From Pirellulales bacterium (lineage in GTDB: Bacteria > Planctomycetota > Planctomycetia > Pirellulales > Thermoguttaceae), in contig JADLEL010000057.1 of the NCBI GenBank assembly GCA_020846145.1, positions 1 through 64,000 of the forward strand: a stretch of 64,000 bases of DNA, read 5' to 3'. The notes below the pieces were generated by a model. That model made no database searches and had not been told where the DNA came from. It saw only the letters and a list, made by a program, of their open reading frames with translations. Of the stretch, positions 37,891 to 47,202 are shown one piece after another (the stretch's first letter is position 1; every line of letters begins with the position of its first letter). The translations under genes were made by a program, and so were the position numbers.

Positions 37891-37924
37891 ACGCCCCGAG
37901 ACGATCGTCCGGGGCGTTTTTATT
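37891..37924 (+). terminator. Intrinsic terminator after rpsI
   Basis: ACGCCCCG agacgatcgt CCGGGGCGTTTTTA. Confidence 0.8.
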
Positions 37925-38023
37925 AAGTTAACGGCGATTACACCTGAAAATGAAAAGTTACCGTGGCCCCCCGTGTATTCACGGGGGGCTAAATTGGTGA
38001 CGCATTCGATCGAGGAGTTTTTC

Positions 38024-39307
38024 ATGCCGCGGCGCAACTTGGCGATCATCGCCGTCACGCTGATTGTCGCACTGTTGTGTCTCTCGAAAGTGCAGACGAA
38101 TCCCTACGTGCGAATCCTCGCCGAATCGATGCGCATCGTCGAGCGAAACGCGCTCGAGGAAGTCAAGGACAAGCAGTTGTTTGAAGGAGCGATGAACGGC
38201 CTGATGGGTTCCCTGGACGACGAATACTCCTATTACATGCCGCCCGCCCTGCAAAAAGAGATGAATGAGGAACTCGACGGTAAATTCGGCGGCATCGGCG
38301 CGCAAATCACCCTCGATCCCCAAACCCGCGAACTCGTATTGATGCCGCTCTTCGATTCGCCGGCCTCCAAGGCGGGTATGCTCCCCGGCGACAAGTTGTT
38401 GCGGATCGACGACCGCAGCACGCAAGGGATGTCGCTGCGCGACGCCTCGGAACTGCTCCGCGGCAAACCCGGCGAAAGAGTCAAGGTTCGAGTTCTCCAT
38501 CCCGGCCGGGAAAAACCCTCCGATCTGGAGATCGCCCGCGCGGAAATCCACGTCGATACCGTGCTCGGCGATACCCGCGACGACAAGGGAACCTGGAGTT
38601 ATTTCCTGCCGGAGACGGACAAGATCGCGTACGTCCGCATCACCGGTTTTTCGGTCGAAACGGCCGCCGAGTTGCAGCGGGCGTTGGAAATGCTCGACGA
38701 GCAAAAAATGAAAGGTCTCATCGTCGATCTCCGCGACAATCCCGGCGGGCTGCTTCCCTCCGCCCGCGATATTTGCAATCTATTTCTGAAAAATGGCGAT
38801 GTCATCGTTTCCACCCGCGGCCGGGACGGAAAAATCGACGACGAATATCGCGCGTCGGGCAATGGCCGATACGCCGATGTCCCCCTGGTGCTGCTGGTCA
38901 ACGGCGACAGCGCGAGCGCGAGCGAAATCTTCGCCGCTTGCATGCAGGATCACCGTCGCGCGAAGATCGTCGGCCAGCGCACGCACGGCAAGGGCACGGT
39001 GCAGCATCTCATCGACCTGGAAAGAGGCTGCGGCGCGATTCGCTTGACCACTTCCAGCTATTGGCGGCCCAGCGGCGAGAACATCCAACGCAAGCGCGGC
39101 GCGAAGGATAGCGACCAGTGGGGCGTTCGGCCCGATCCCGGATGCGAGGTCGCGGTGGGGGACCAGGACCGCATGAAACTCATGCTCTGGCGGATTCGAC
39201 GCGAAACGCCGCGATCCGAGGCCCTGGCGGAAAACGCCGAGGATTATCGAACCGTCGATCGCCAGTTGGATAAAGCCGTCGAATGCCTGCAAAAAGAAAT
39301 CGAGTGA
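38024..39307 (+). CDS. S41-family C-terminal processing peptidase with PDZ domain
   Basis: FGGIGAQITLDPQTRELVLMPLFDSPASKAGMLPGDKLLRID; VLLVNGDSASASEIFAACMQDHRRAKIVGQRTHGKGTVQ; SD CGAGGAG before ATG 38024. Confidence 0.93.
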   Translation: MPRRNLAIIAVTLIVALLCLSKVQTNPYVRILAESMRIVERNALEEVKDKQLFEGAMNGLMGSLDDEYSYYMPPALQKEMNEELDGKFGGIGAQITLDPQTRELVLMPLFDSPASKAGMLPGDKLLRIDDRSTQGMSLRDASELLRGKPGERVKVRVLHPGREKPSDLEIARAEIHVDTVLGDTRDDKGTWSYFLPETDKIAYVRITGFSVETAAELQRALEMLDEQKMKGLIVDLRDNPGGLLPSARDICNLFLKNGDVIVSTRGRDGKIDDEYRASGNGRYADVPLVLLVNGDSASASEIFAACMQDHRRAKIVGQRTHGKGTVQHLIDLERGCGAIRLTTSSYWRPSGENIQRKRGAKDSDQWGVRPDPGCEVAVGDQDRMKLMLWRIRRETPRSEALAENAEDYRTVDRQLDKAVECLQKEIE

Positions 39308-39308
39308 T

Positions 39309-39411
39309 CGTTTGGCCCGGAGCCAACGGCGACGGCGCATGGAGAAAATCGGAAAAACATGACTCCGGAGTTCGCCCACGTGCGCCGTCGCCGTTGGCTC
39401 CGGGCTAAACG
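39309..39411. repeat. Family F paired inverted element downstream of rmuC
   Basis: GTTTGGCCCGGAGCCAACGGCGACGGCGCA ... TGCGCCGTCGCCGTTGGCTCCGGGCTAAAC. Confidence 0.88.
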
Positions 39412-39412
39412 A

Positions 39413-40852
39413 TTAGGGGTCTTCCTTGATTTCCGACAGGGCCAGCAATTCCGGCGCTTGGATGGCGCGTGGATCGGCTTCGAGCGGATTTAACGCGGCG
39501 ATGTCTTCGGCCGTGCCGGCCGCGCCCAGTTCCTTGAACTTCCGCGCCCCCGGCAGCACGCGCGTTTCCAGGCTGGAAACCGCCTTATTGTACTCCTTCA
39601 CCGCTTTATCGAGCGCCTTGCCCACGGCCGCGAAGTGGTCGGCGAGCCTTCCCAGCCGATCGTAAAGCTCCCGGCCCAATTCGCTGATCTGCCGGGCGTT
39701 TTCCGCAAGCTGCTCTTGCCGCCAACCGTAGGCCACGGCCCGAAGCAGTGCGATGAGCGACGTGGGGCTGGTGATCAACACGCGGTCGCGCACCCCCGCC
39801 TCGATCAGTTCGGGGTCCTGCTGCAGCGCGGCGGTGTAGAACACTTCGCCGGGCAGAAACAGCACCACGAAGTCGGGCGTATTGTCGAACTGCGAGAAAT
39901 ACGACTTTCGGCCCAAGCTCGCCACGTGATTTCGCACTTGCCGCGCGTGTTCCTTGAATTTCGCGTTCCGGGCGTCTTCGTCGGGGGCTTCGATCGCTTG
40001 CAGATAGGCTTCCAGCGGCGTTTTCGCATCCACCACGATGCAGCGATTGCCCGGCAGCTTCACGATCAAGTCGGGCCGCTGCATCCCTTCTTCGGTGTTC
40101 ATTGATTGCTGCTCGGCGAAATCGCAGTGCTCCATCATGCCCGCCATTTCGACGACGCGGCGAAGTTGGAACTCGCCCCAGCGTCCGCGCACTTGCGGTT
40201 GGCGCAGCGCCTGCACCAGGTTCGTGGTTTCGCTTCGCAGCGATTCCTGTGTTTCGCGCAGCGATTTGACCTGCTCGGTCAGTCCGCTGTAGGCTTCGAC
40301 CCGCGATTTTTCGATCTCCTGCAGCTTGGAATCGACTTTAACCAGCGATTCCTTGACCGGCTTGACCATCTCGTCGATGGCCATTTGCCGCTTTTCCAGG
40401 TCGCCCTTGGCCGCTTCCTGAAACTTTTCGAGTTGCGTTTTGGCCAATTCGAGGAACGAGGTGTTGCTGCTCTTCAAGGCGTCGGCGGCCAGCGCCTTGA
40501 AGACGTTGGCGAGTTGCTCCTTGGCGTTTTCCAACAGCGCGAGTTTTTCGGCCGCTTGCCGGCGTTCCTGCTGCAAGGCGGTTTCCAACTGCCCGCCGCG
40601 GGTCGAGAGCGCGGTGATTTGCTGTTGAATGTCCCGATTCGCCGCCTCGCGTTTCTCGATTTCCGCCTTGAACTCGGTGATTTGATTCTCCCGGCCCGCC
40701 AGCCGTTCGTTGATCGCCGCCAGTTCCGGCTGGCAATCCCTCCGTCCGCGCTCGAATTCCGCGGCGATTCTCCCGCGGGCGATCCACCAAACAGCGGCTG
40801 CTCCCAAGGCGAGACCGAGGATAAAGGTCAGGAGATGCATCAATTCGTCCAC
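39413..40852 (-). CDS. rmuC: DNA recombination protein RmuC-like
   Basis: RGRWGEFQLRRVVEMAGM, DLIVKLPGNRCIVVDAKTPLEAY, TSPTSLIALLRAVAYGWRQEQ; N-terminal TM and coiled coil. Confidence 0.93.
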   Translation of the reverse strand: MDELMHLLTFILGLALGAAAVWWIARGRIAAEFERGRRDCQPELAAINERLAGRENQITEFKAEIEKREAANRDIQQQITALSTRGGQLETALQQERRQAAEKLALLENAKEQLANVFKALAADALKSSNTSFLELAKTQLEKFQEAAKGDLEKRQMAIDEMVKPVKESLVKVDSKLQEIEKSRVEAYSGLTEQVKSLRETQESLRSETTNLVQALRQPQVRGRWGEFQLRRVVEMAGMMEHCDFAEQQSMNTEEGMQRPDLIVKLPGNRCIVVDAKTPLEAYLQAIEAPDEDARNAKFKEHARQVRNHVASLGRKSYFSQFDNTPDFVVLFLPGEVFYTAALQQDPELIEAGVRDRVLITSPTSLIALLRAVAYGWRQEQLAENARQISELGRELYDRLGRLADHFAAVGKALDKAVKEYNKAVSSLETRVLPGARKFKELGAAGTAEDIAALNPLEADPRAIQAPELLALSEIKEDP

Positions 40853-40883
40853 GATTACGCTCCGTAAGTCATCAATGTTTTTC

Positions 40884-40962
40884 GTTTAGCCCGGAGCCAA
40901 CGGCGACGGCGCGTGAAACGCCGTCCATTGATTCCGCCGTCGCCGTTGGCTCCGGGCTAAAC
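40884..40962. repeat. Family F paired inverted element upstream of rmuC
   Basis: GTTTAGCCCGGAGCCAACGGCGACGGCG ... GCCGTCGCCGTTGGCTCCGGGCTAAAC. Confidence 0.88.
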
Positions 40963-41114
40963 AATTGGGCCGAAGATTATCGTGGCAGATTGCGGCGGAA
41001 GCGTCAAGCCCCGAACCGATGCTCTGCGCTGCGCAGCGCCGCCGAAAAAAAGAAAAAACGGGCGGGACCTCGCTCCGCGCGTCCCACCCTGCATTCCGCA
41101 ACGCTAACCGAATC

Positions 41115-41822
41115 TCAACTCCGTTCGTACTCGTACTGGCAATCCATGCCGAGGCGGTTTTTCAGTTCCTCGAACTGCCGGGCGTACGTGTCGCTCGACG
41201 AGTGGACGTGCTCGGCTTCGGTGATGAATTTCATCGGGTCGTTGCAATGGACGCCGTTCCGCTCCAGAATTTCCTCGTACTCGCTCAAATCGTCGCCGTA
41301 AATGATGAGCATCTTATGCTCGTCGAATTGAATTTCCTGCGGGATGCCGGGATTCAGCACCGCCAGGCCCGTGCAACCGTCGTTGGTCAGCATGTCCTCG
41401 AATTCGTAGAGCGTGCTCTTCAATACCGGCAGGTCGATGTGCTCGCGGTAGAGGTCGGTGTGGCCGTTCTTGCCGTCGCGGTTGTGGCTCGTCTCGAGCA
41501 CGGCATCGACGGTGAATCCCAGCGGGTCCAGCAGTTCCAGAAATACCTCGAAGATCCGTTCGGCCGAAACCGCGGCCATCAGCACCGGAACGCTCGAGCG
41601 GTTCTGCTCGTCGCGGTACGAATCGTGCCGATACCCTTGCGCGGGCACGACCTGCAAATCGTAAGACGGCCGCACGGCGTCGGTCAACTGGAATTGGCCG
41701 TACCGCGACACCCCCAGATGCGACTCCAACTCCTCTTCGGAGAGGCGTTCGAAGCTGCTGGCGCCCAAGGGCGCCGCGCCTTCGCGGAATACGTTGCGGA
41801 AAAAACGTTTCAGGAAACCCAT
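41115..41822 (-). CDS. Conserved hypothetical protein
   Basis: Long ORF with balanced composition (MGFLKRFFRNVFREG...CQYEYERS); family not recognised. Confidence 0.65.
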   Translation of the reverse strand: MGFLKRFFRNVFREGAAPLGASSFERLSEEELESHLGVSRYGQFQLTDAVRPSYDLQVVPAQGYRHDSYRDEQNRSSVPVLMAAVSAERIFEVFLELLDPLGFTVDAVLETSHNRDGKNGHTDLYREHIDLPVLKSTLYEFEDMLTNDGCTGLAVLNPGIPQEIQFDEHKMLIIYGDDLSEYEEILERNGVHCNDPMKFITEAEHVHSSSDTYARQFEELKNRLGMDCQYEYERS

Positions 41823-42396
41823 GAATGCTCTCTTCTCATAAGTTCGAGGTTGCTCGATCGAGGGGATCGGACGAGCCGCAACTGGGAGCTTTCTAATGAA
41901 CCGTAGGTCATGCTTTGCGGCGCGGGGGGTGTTTTTTTATGGGGCGGCGGTCGGGGGCGCGCCGCTCGCGGCACAATTGGAACAATCGGCGCACTCGGCG
42001 AAGCCGAATCGTTTCGTTTCGGCGGAATTCGCGGCCCAAATCCCGCGGATTTCCTCGAAAAACGACCTCCGCGCCGCGGGAATATGGAAGTGTAGCATCG
42101 GAAATATGCGCTGCCGAAGAAGCGGCGAAAATCTCGCCCGACTTTCGCAAAATCGACTCGCGGATCCGGCTCCGCCGATACGTAGCGGGATTGCTTCTCG
42201 CAAAATCCGCACGACATGACTTCTTTCCCGGTTGTAGCGAACGGGGGTTGTAGCCAAAAGGAAACGTTTGCGATAAACTTGCGCTGGATTTGTTCTTGAA
42301 CCGGTTCAATTGCGCCATCCTGCCGAAGGTTTATTTGGACCTGCCCGAACGGATCCAATCCCGACTCCTTTCAAACCTTAACTTGCGAGGAATGCC

Positions 42397-43608
42397 ATGA
42401 ATCCCACTTCGACGCGTCGGACTTTTTTGCGGAATTCGTGCATCGGTTCGCTGGCCGCGGCGGCGGCGATTCAAGGGGGCGACGCGGCCCGCGCGCAGGC
42501 CGTCGGCGACAAAATCCTCGGCGCATCGGGCATCGAGACCGCCGAGCGGCCGAAAAAAATTTGGCGGCCCGTCTCCGATCGGAAAATTCGCGTGGGCATC
42601 GCCGGCTACGGCGTCTGCAAATTCGGGGCGGCGTTCGGCTTCCAGGATCATCCGAACATTACCGTGGCGGCCGTTACCGACCTGATCCCCGAGCGCTGCG
42701 CGGAATTGGCCAAGGTCTGCCGCTGCAAAAAGACTTATCCCTCCTTGGAGAAAATGATCGAGGACGATTCCCTGGAGGCCGTGTTCATCGCCACCGACGC
42801 TCCCAGCCATGCGCAGCAATGCATCGCCGCGCTCAAGCGCGGCTTGCACGTGGCCTGCGCCGTGCCGGCGGTGTTCGGTTCGCTGGAGGATGCGCAGCGG
42901 CTATTCGAGACCGTGAAGGCGAGCGGACGGAAATACATGATGTTCGAAACTTCCGCCTTTCGCCCCGATTGCCACGCCATGCGGCAGATCTTTCGAGCGG
43001 GCGGTTTCGGCAAACTCGTCTATTGCGAGGGCGAATATTACCATTACTGCGCGCAGCCGATCGATTCGTTCCGCGGTTGGCGCGTGGGAGTGCCGCCCCA
43101 ATGGTATCCCACGCATTCCAACGCCTACTACGGCTGCGTGAGCGGCGGCCGCTTGACCGAAGTCTCGTGCCTGGGAAATCTCAGCATCGTCGAACATCTG
43201 CAACCGGCGAACAATCGCTATCGAAACGCCTTCGGCACCGAGATCGCCAACTTTCGCACCGGCGAGGGCGGAATGGCGCGGATGGCCGTAAGCTGGGATA
43301 CTCCCGGTTACGAAGGCGAAGTCGGCCGCGTGCGCGGGCAGCGGGGTTCGATGACCGGCATGAGCTACCAAGGCGAAGAAAAGAACCTGCCCGACCTCGA
43401 ATGCCCGGCGCTGCCTCCGAGCGTCAAGCCGGGCGGGCACGGCGGCTCGCACGGGCAGTTGACGAACGAGTTCGTCGCGGCGATCCTCGAAGACCGTGCG
43501 CCCCTGGTTGACATTTCCCTGGCGTTGAACTTGACCGTCGCCGGGATCATCGCGCACGAGTCGGCGAAGAAGAACGGCGAGATGCTGAAAATCCCGCAGT
43601 TCGCCTAA
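42397..43608 (+). CDS. Tat-exported Gfo/Idh/MocA-family oxidoreductase
   Basis: STRRTFLRNSCIGSLAAAAA Tat signal; IRVGIAGYGVCKFGAAF...HPNITVAAVTDLIPERCAELAKVCR. Confidence 0.9.
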   Translation: MNPTSTRRTFLRNSCIGSLAAAAAIQGGDAARAQAVGDKILGASGIETAERPKKIWRPVSDRKIRVGIAGYGVCKFGAAFGFQDHPNITVAAVTDLIPERCAELAKVCRCKKTYPSLEKMIEDDSLEAVFIATDAPSHAQQCIAALKRGLHVACAVPAVFGSLEDAQRLFETVKASGRKYMMFETSAFRPDCHAMRQIFRAGGFGKLVYCEGEYYHYCAQPIDSFRGWRVGVPPQWYPTHSNAYYGCVSGGRLTEVSCLGNLSIVEHLQPANNRYRNAFGTEIANFRTGEGGMARMAVSWDTPGYEGEVGRVRGQRGSMTGMSYQGEEKNLPDLECPALPPSVKPGGHGGSHGQLTNEFVAAILEDRAPLVDISLALNLTVAGIIAHESAKKNGEMLKIPQFA

Positions 43609-43639
43609 TGCAGGTTTTGGTTTCGCAAGTAAATTACGC

Positions 43640-43669
43640 GGTGCCATGCCCACGCTTGCCGTGGGCATG
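43640..43669. repeat. Family B palindrome, single arm, intergenic
   Basis: GGTGCCATGCCCACGCTTGCCGTGGGCATG. Confidence 0.8.
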
Positions 43670-43698
43670 TTGCGGCTTCAATTCGGGAGAATTAGATA

Positions 43699-44652
43699 AT
43701 GCCGGATGTCGGTTGTGCGGGAATTCTCGTGGCGGATACGATTTGCGGACCGATCAAGCGGCTGCCGCGATCGGGAGAATTGCTCTCGGTCGGTCCGATG
43801 CCTTCCAAAATCGGCGGCTGTGCGGCCAACGTGGCCCTCGATCTCGCCAAGCAAGGCGTCGCCGTGGAGATCTGCGGCTGCATCGGCGATGACGAAGCGG
43901 GCGCGGGCTTGTTGCAAAGCATCGCCGCGACCGGCGTCGGCTGCGAACAAATCCGCCGCGTCGCATCGCAGCCCACCAGCAAGACGGTGATCGTATTAGT
44001 GGAAGGCGAGGATCGGCGGTTCCTCCACAATTTCGGCGCGAATGCCGTCTTCGATGTCGGACAAATCCGCCGCGAGTGGATCGACCGCCTGAAAGTGTTC
44101 TACCTGGGCGGTCTTTTCGCCATGCCCGCCGTCCGCATGAGCGAATTGGCCGAACTGTTGAAATACTGCCGGCTTCGCGGCGTAACGAGCGTGGTCGATG
44201 TGGTCGTCCCCGCGGAACATTCGGGCATGGGGGAATTATCGTCCGTGCTCCCCTACATCGACTATTTTTTGCCCAACGACGACGAAGCGCGTCGGCTGAC
44301 CGGAGTGGATACTCCCGAAAAGCAAATCGAAATCTTCCTGCGGCACGGCGCGAAAGCCGTGGTGGTTACCTGCGGTCCCAACGGCGCGATCGCCGCGATC
44401 GACAGTTGCCGCTGGAAGGCCGAGTCGTACCGGGTCGAGGGGATCGATCCCTCGGGAGCGGGCGACGCCTTCGCCGCGGGCATCGTTACCGGAATCCTCC
44501 GCCGCTGGGACATGTCGGAAACGCTCCGCTACGCCGCCGCCCTGGGCGCATCCGCCACGACCGCGCTGGGCACCACCGACGGCGTTTTCACAGCGGCAGA
44601 GACTGCGTCTTTCCTTGAGCAACATCCCTTGCGCGTCGAACGAATATCCTGA
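43699..44652 (+). CDS. PfkB-family carbohydrate kinase
   Basis: IGGCAANVALDLAKQG and EGIDPSGAGDAFAAGIVTGIL. Confidence 0.92.
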   Translation: MPDVGCAGILVADTICGPIKRLPRSGELLSVGPMPSKIGGCAANVALDLAKQGVAVEICGCIGDDEAGAGLLQSIAATGVGCEQIRRVASQPTSKTVIVLVEGEDRRFLHNFGANAVFDVGQIRREWIDRLKVFYLGGLFAMPAVRMSELAELLKYCRLRGVTSVVDVVVPAEHSGMGELSSVLPYIDYFLPNDDEARRLTGVDTPEKQIEIFLRHGAKAVVVTCGPNGAIAAIDSCRWKAESYRVEGIDPSGAGDAFAAGIVTGILRRWDMSETLRYAAALGASATTALGTTDGVFTAAETASFLEQHPLRVERIS

Positions 44653-44733
44653 ATCGATTACGCTTCCCCCCCCAGCGCTCCGACCGCCCTCGCTTGACAA
44701 GTTGGGAGCCACGGGCATCTTGCCCGTGCTTTG

Positions 44734-45897
44734 CTAGCGCGGCTCGAACTGGTCGCGGTTGCTCGCTTCGATGATGAGTTCGAGCGTTCGGCGGTCGCGA
44801 TACACGAGCAGCGGCACGGATTTGCCCAGCGGAGTAACGCTCACAAGGTTGATGAGGTGTAGATGATCCTCGATGGGAACGTGGTTGAATTCCAGAATCA
44901 CGTCGCCCGGCTGAAGTTTCGCCTTGGCGGCCGGAGACTTCGGCGTGATGGCGTTGACGAGCGCGCCCATCGGCCGGGGGAGACCTATCCCCGCCGCCGT
45001 GTTGGGGCCGAAATTCGAAGTCAGTTTCACGCCGATATACGCGCGGGTTACCTTGCCGGTCTCGATAAGCTGCCCGGCAACGAACATGAACAGGTTCGAG
45101 GGAATCGCGAAACCGATGCCATCGTTGGTCTCCGAATTGCTTGCAATGCAGGTGTTGATCCCCACGACTTCGCCCTGCAAATTCACCAGCGGTCCGCCGC
45201 TGTTGCCGGGGTTGATGGCGGCGTCGGTTTGCAGAAAATCCTGAATCATATCGATGCCGCTGTCATTATTGCCCAATTTCAAATTTCGCCGCCCTTTGCC
45301 GCTGATGATGCCGTAGGTTACCGAATGCGTCAGTCCGAAAGGGCTGCCCACGGCAAGGACGAAGTCGCCGATATCGAGTTTGTCGCTGTCGCCCAAGGTA
45401 GCGGGCGTTAAGTTGGGGGCGGAAATGGCGAGCACGCCGACATCGAATTCCGCATCTCCCCATAATTTAGTGGGATAAATGCGACGGCCATCGGCCAAAT
45501 TGATTTTAATCGATTCGGGGGCCGCATTTCTGATTACGTGCCGGTTGGTGAGCACGTAATACCGATCCTTCAGTTGGATAATTACCCCCGATCCAAGCTC
45601 ATCTATACGTTGCGTGCGACCGTTTTCAGTGCGGTTTTCGCGTTGGGCTTCGATAAAGACGACCGTCGGACCGATTAATTTGGAGACCGTTTTCAGCACG
45701 GCCGTTTGGGCTTCGACCACCGTGGCGTGGCGGCGAAGTTCGGCTTGAAGTTCCGCGCGTTGACTTGGAGAAAGCGTCTCCCCCTGCTCCAGACTGGCGG
45801 GCAATGCCGTCTGGGCCATGAGAGTCCCGGCGGGGTGAAAAAAGAAAGAGCCTGCAATGAAGCAGGCTAGGGGAATATGTTTATGAAATTTCCACAT
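44734..45897 (-). CDS. HtrA/DegP-type trypsin-like serine protease with PDZ domain
   Basis: His (LTNRHVIRN), Asp (EFDVGVLAI), Ser (INPGNSGGPLVN) motifs; C-terminal PDZ. Confidence 0.93.
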   Translation of the reverse strand: MWKFHKHIPLACFIAGSFFFHPAGTLMAQTALPASLEQGETLSPSQRAELQAELRRHATVVEAQTAVLKTVSKLIGPTVVFIEAQRENRTENGRTQRIDELGSGVIIQLKDRYYVLTNRHVIRNAAPESIKINLADGRRIYPTKLWGDAEFDVGVLAISAPNLTPATLGDSDKLDIGDFVLAVGSPFGLTHSVTYGIISGKGRRNLKLGNNDSGIDMIQDFLQTDAAINPGNSGGPLVNLQGEVVGINTCIASNSETNDGIGFAIPSNLFMFVAGQLIETGKVTRAYIGVKLTSNFGPNTAAGIGLPRPMGALVNAITPKSPAAKAKLQPGDVILEFNHVPIEDHLHLINLVSVTPLGKSVPLLVYRDRRTLELIIEASNRDQFEPR

Positions 45898-45976
45898 GGG
45901 ATCGAACTACATCGAGTTTTCGGCGATTCTTGACTTTAACCCTCTTGACCAAGTTTATCCGGTTGAAGGCGGGAAA

Positions 45977-46426
45977 TCAAGAAACATCGATTTCAATGTC
46001 GTTAATCGATAAATCGGCGTCGGCGCCGGGCACGTCGAGCAGGCGGCTCCAATCGACATCGGCGGCGGAAGTGGCGCCCTGCCGTTCCGCTTCCCGTTGG
46101 CACTTAATGCAGTAAGTGGCATAGGGGAGAGCGTTGAGCCGGGCCATCGGGATGCCCGTCCCGCAGCCTTCGCATATCCCGAACTGCCCTTCACGCATCC
46201 GCTCGAGGGCGTACTCGATGCGGGCCAGTTCGCGGCTTTCCACTTCGGCCAACTGGGAACTGATTTCATCCTGCACGGAATCCAGCGCGGCATCGACCAT
46301 ATCGCCCGACGTCTGCGCGTTCAGTTCCCTTAACAAGCTCAAATCGCCTGCCAGCGCCTTGCGCAGCGCGTCGCGGCGCATTAAGAGAATCTGGCGGATG
46401 TTCAGGATCGCTTCTTTGCGGCTCAT
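45977..46426 (-). CDS. DksA/TraR-type zinc finger protein
   Basis: GQFGICEGCGTGIPMARLNALPYATYCIKCQREAER C4 finger. Confidence 0.9.
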   Translation of the reverse strand: MSRKEAILNIRQILLMRRDALRKALAGDLSLLRELNAQTSGDMVDAALDSVQDEISSQLAEVESRELARIEYALERMREGQFGICEGCGTGIPMARLNALPYATYCIKCQREAERQGATSAADVDWSRLLDVPGADADLSINDIEIDVS

Positions 46427-47202
46427 ACTACTTCACCTCGGTGTCCGATCCTGGCTGGGCTGAAGGAAGTGCCCCCCTTCAGGTAAGCCTGCGTCGAACC
46501 CCCATCTTGAATGATTAAGGGTTGTTTCGGGACTAATTGAACTCAAAAAATGCGTAACGTATCGGCTGATCTTCAGTTCGACAAATCGTTATCTGTTAGA
46601 CGCACCTCGGGAAAGATTTGTTACCGAATTAACCGTTTTTTTGTAAAACCTTACCGATGTGTAGCATCCAAAATATACTACGCAAATCGCCGTCGGGGGG
46701 ATTAAAAAAAAATATATTATTGCTTGCGCTCGGAACTGATCCTTAACGATTGTCGTAAGTGCTTATTTTATAATTAGTTACGGCTCGACATCCAAATCCC
46801 TTTCAACGTTTTTTTTCGAGCCGACTACCGCCCAGAATATGGGACACTCGGAAACTAAACATTTTCGGTATCAAAGGTAGTTGTATAGTCGTCTTCCAAA
46901 CGTCGAAACGCCGTTTTTTACCCCCTCGTTAGTATTGTATTCTATTCATACTTCCTGGTCGGGGAATAAGTCAACCATTTTTCTCGCCGTACGGTTCCGC
47001 TTACCGTTACGGGCATTTTCACTTTGCTAACGGATAATCGTCAAAACCGGCAAAGATATACAGCAGTTTTTCGTCAAAGTTTGCTTATTCTTGTTTGTCC
47101 GCTTCCGTCCCGTTGCCCTCCGGCAAGTCGTAAGCTAAATCCACTAGGGGAGTTATGCACTTGTAATAGATCGAAAAAACGGGCAAACGGCCAAGGTGGA
47201 TT

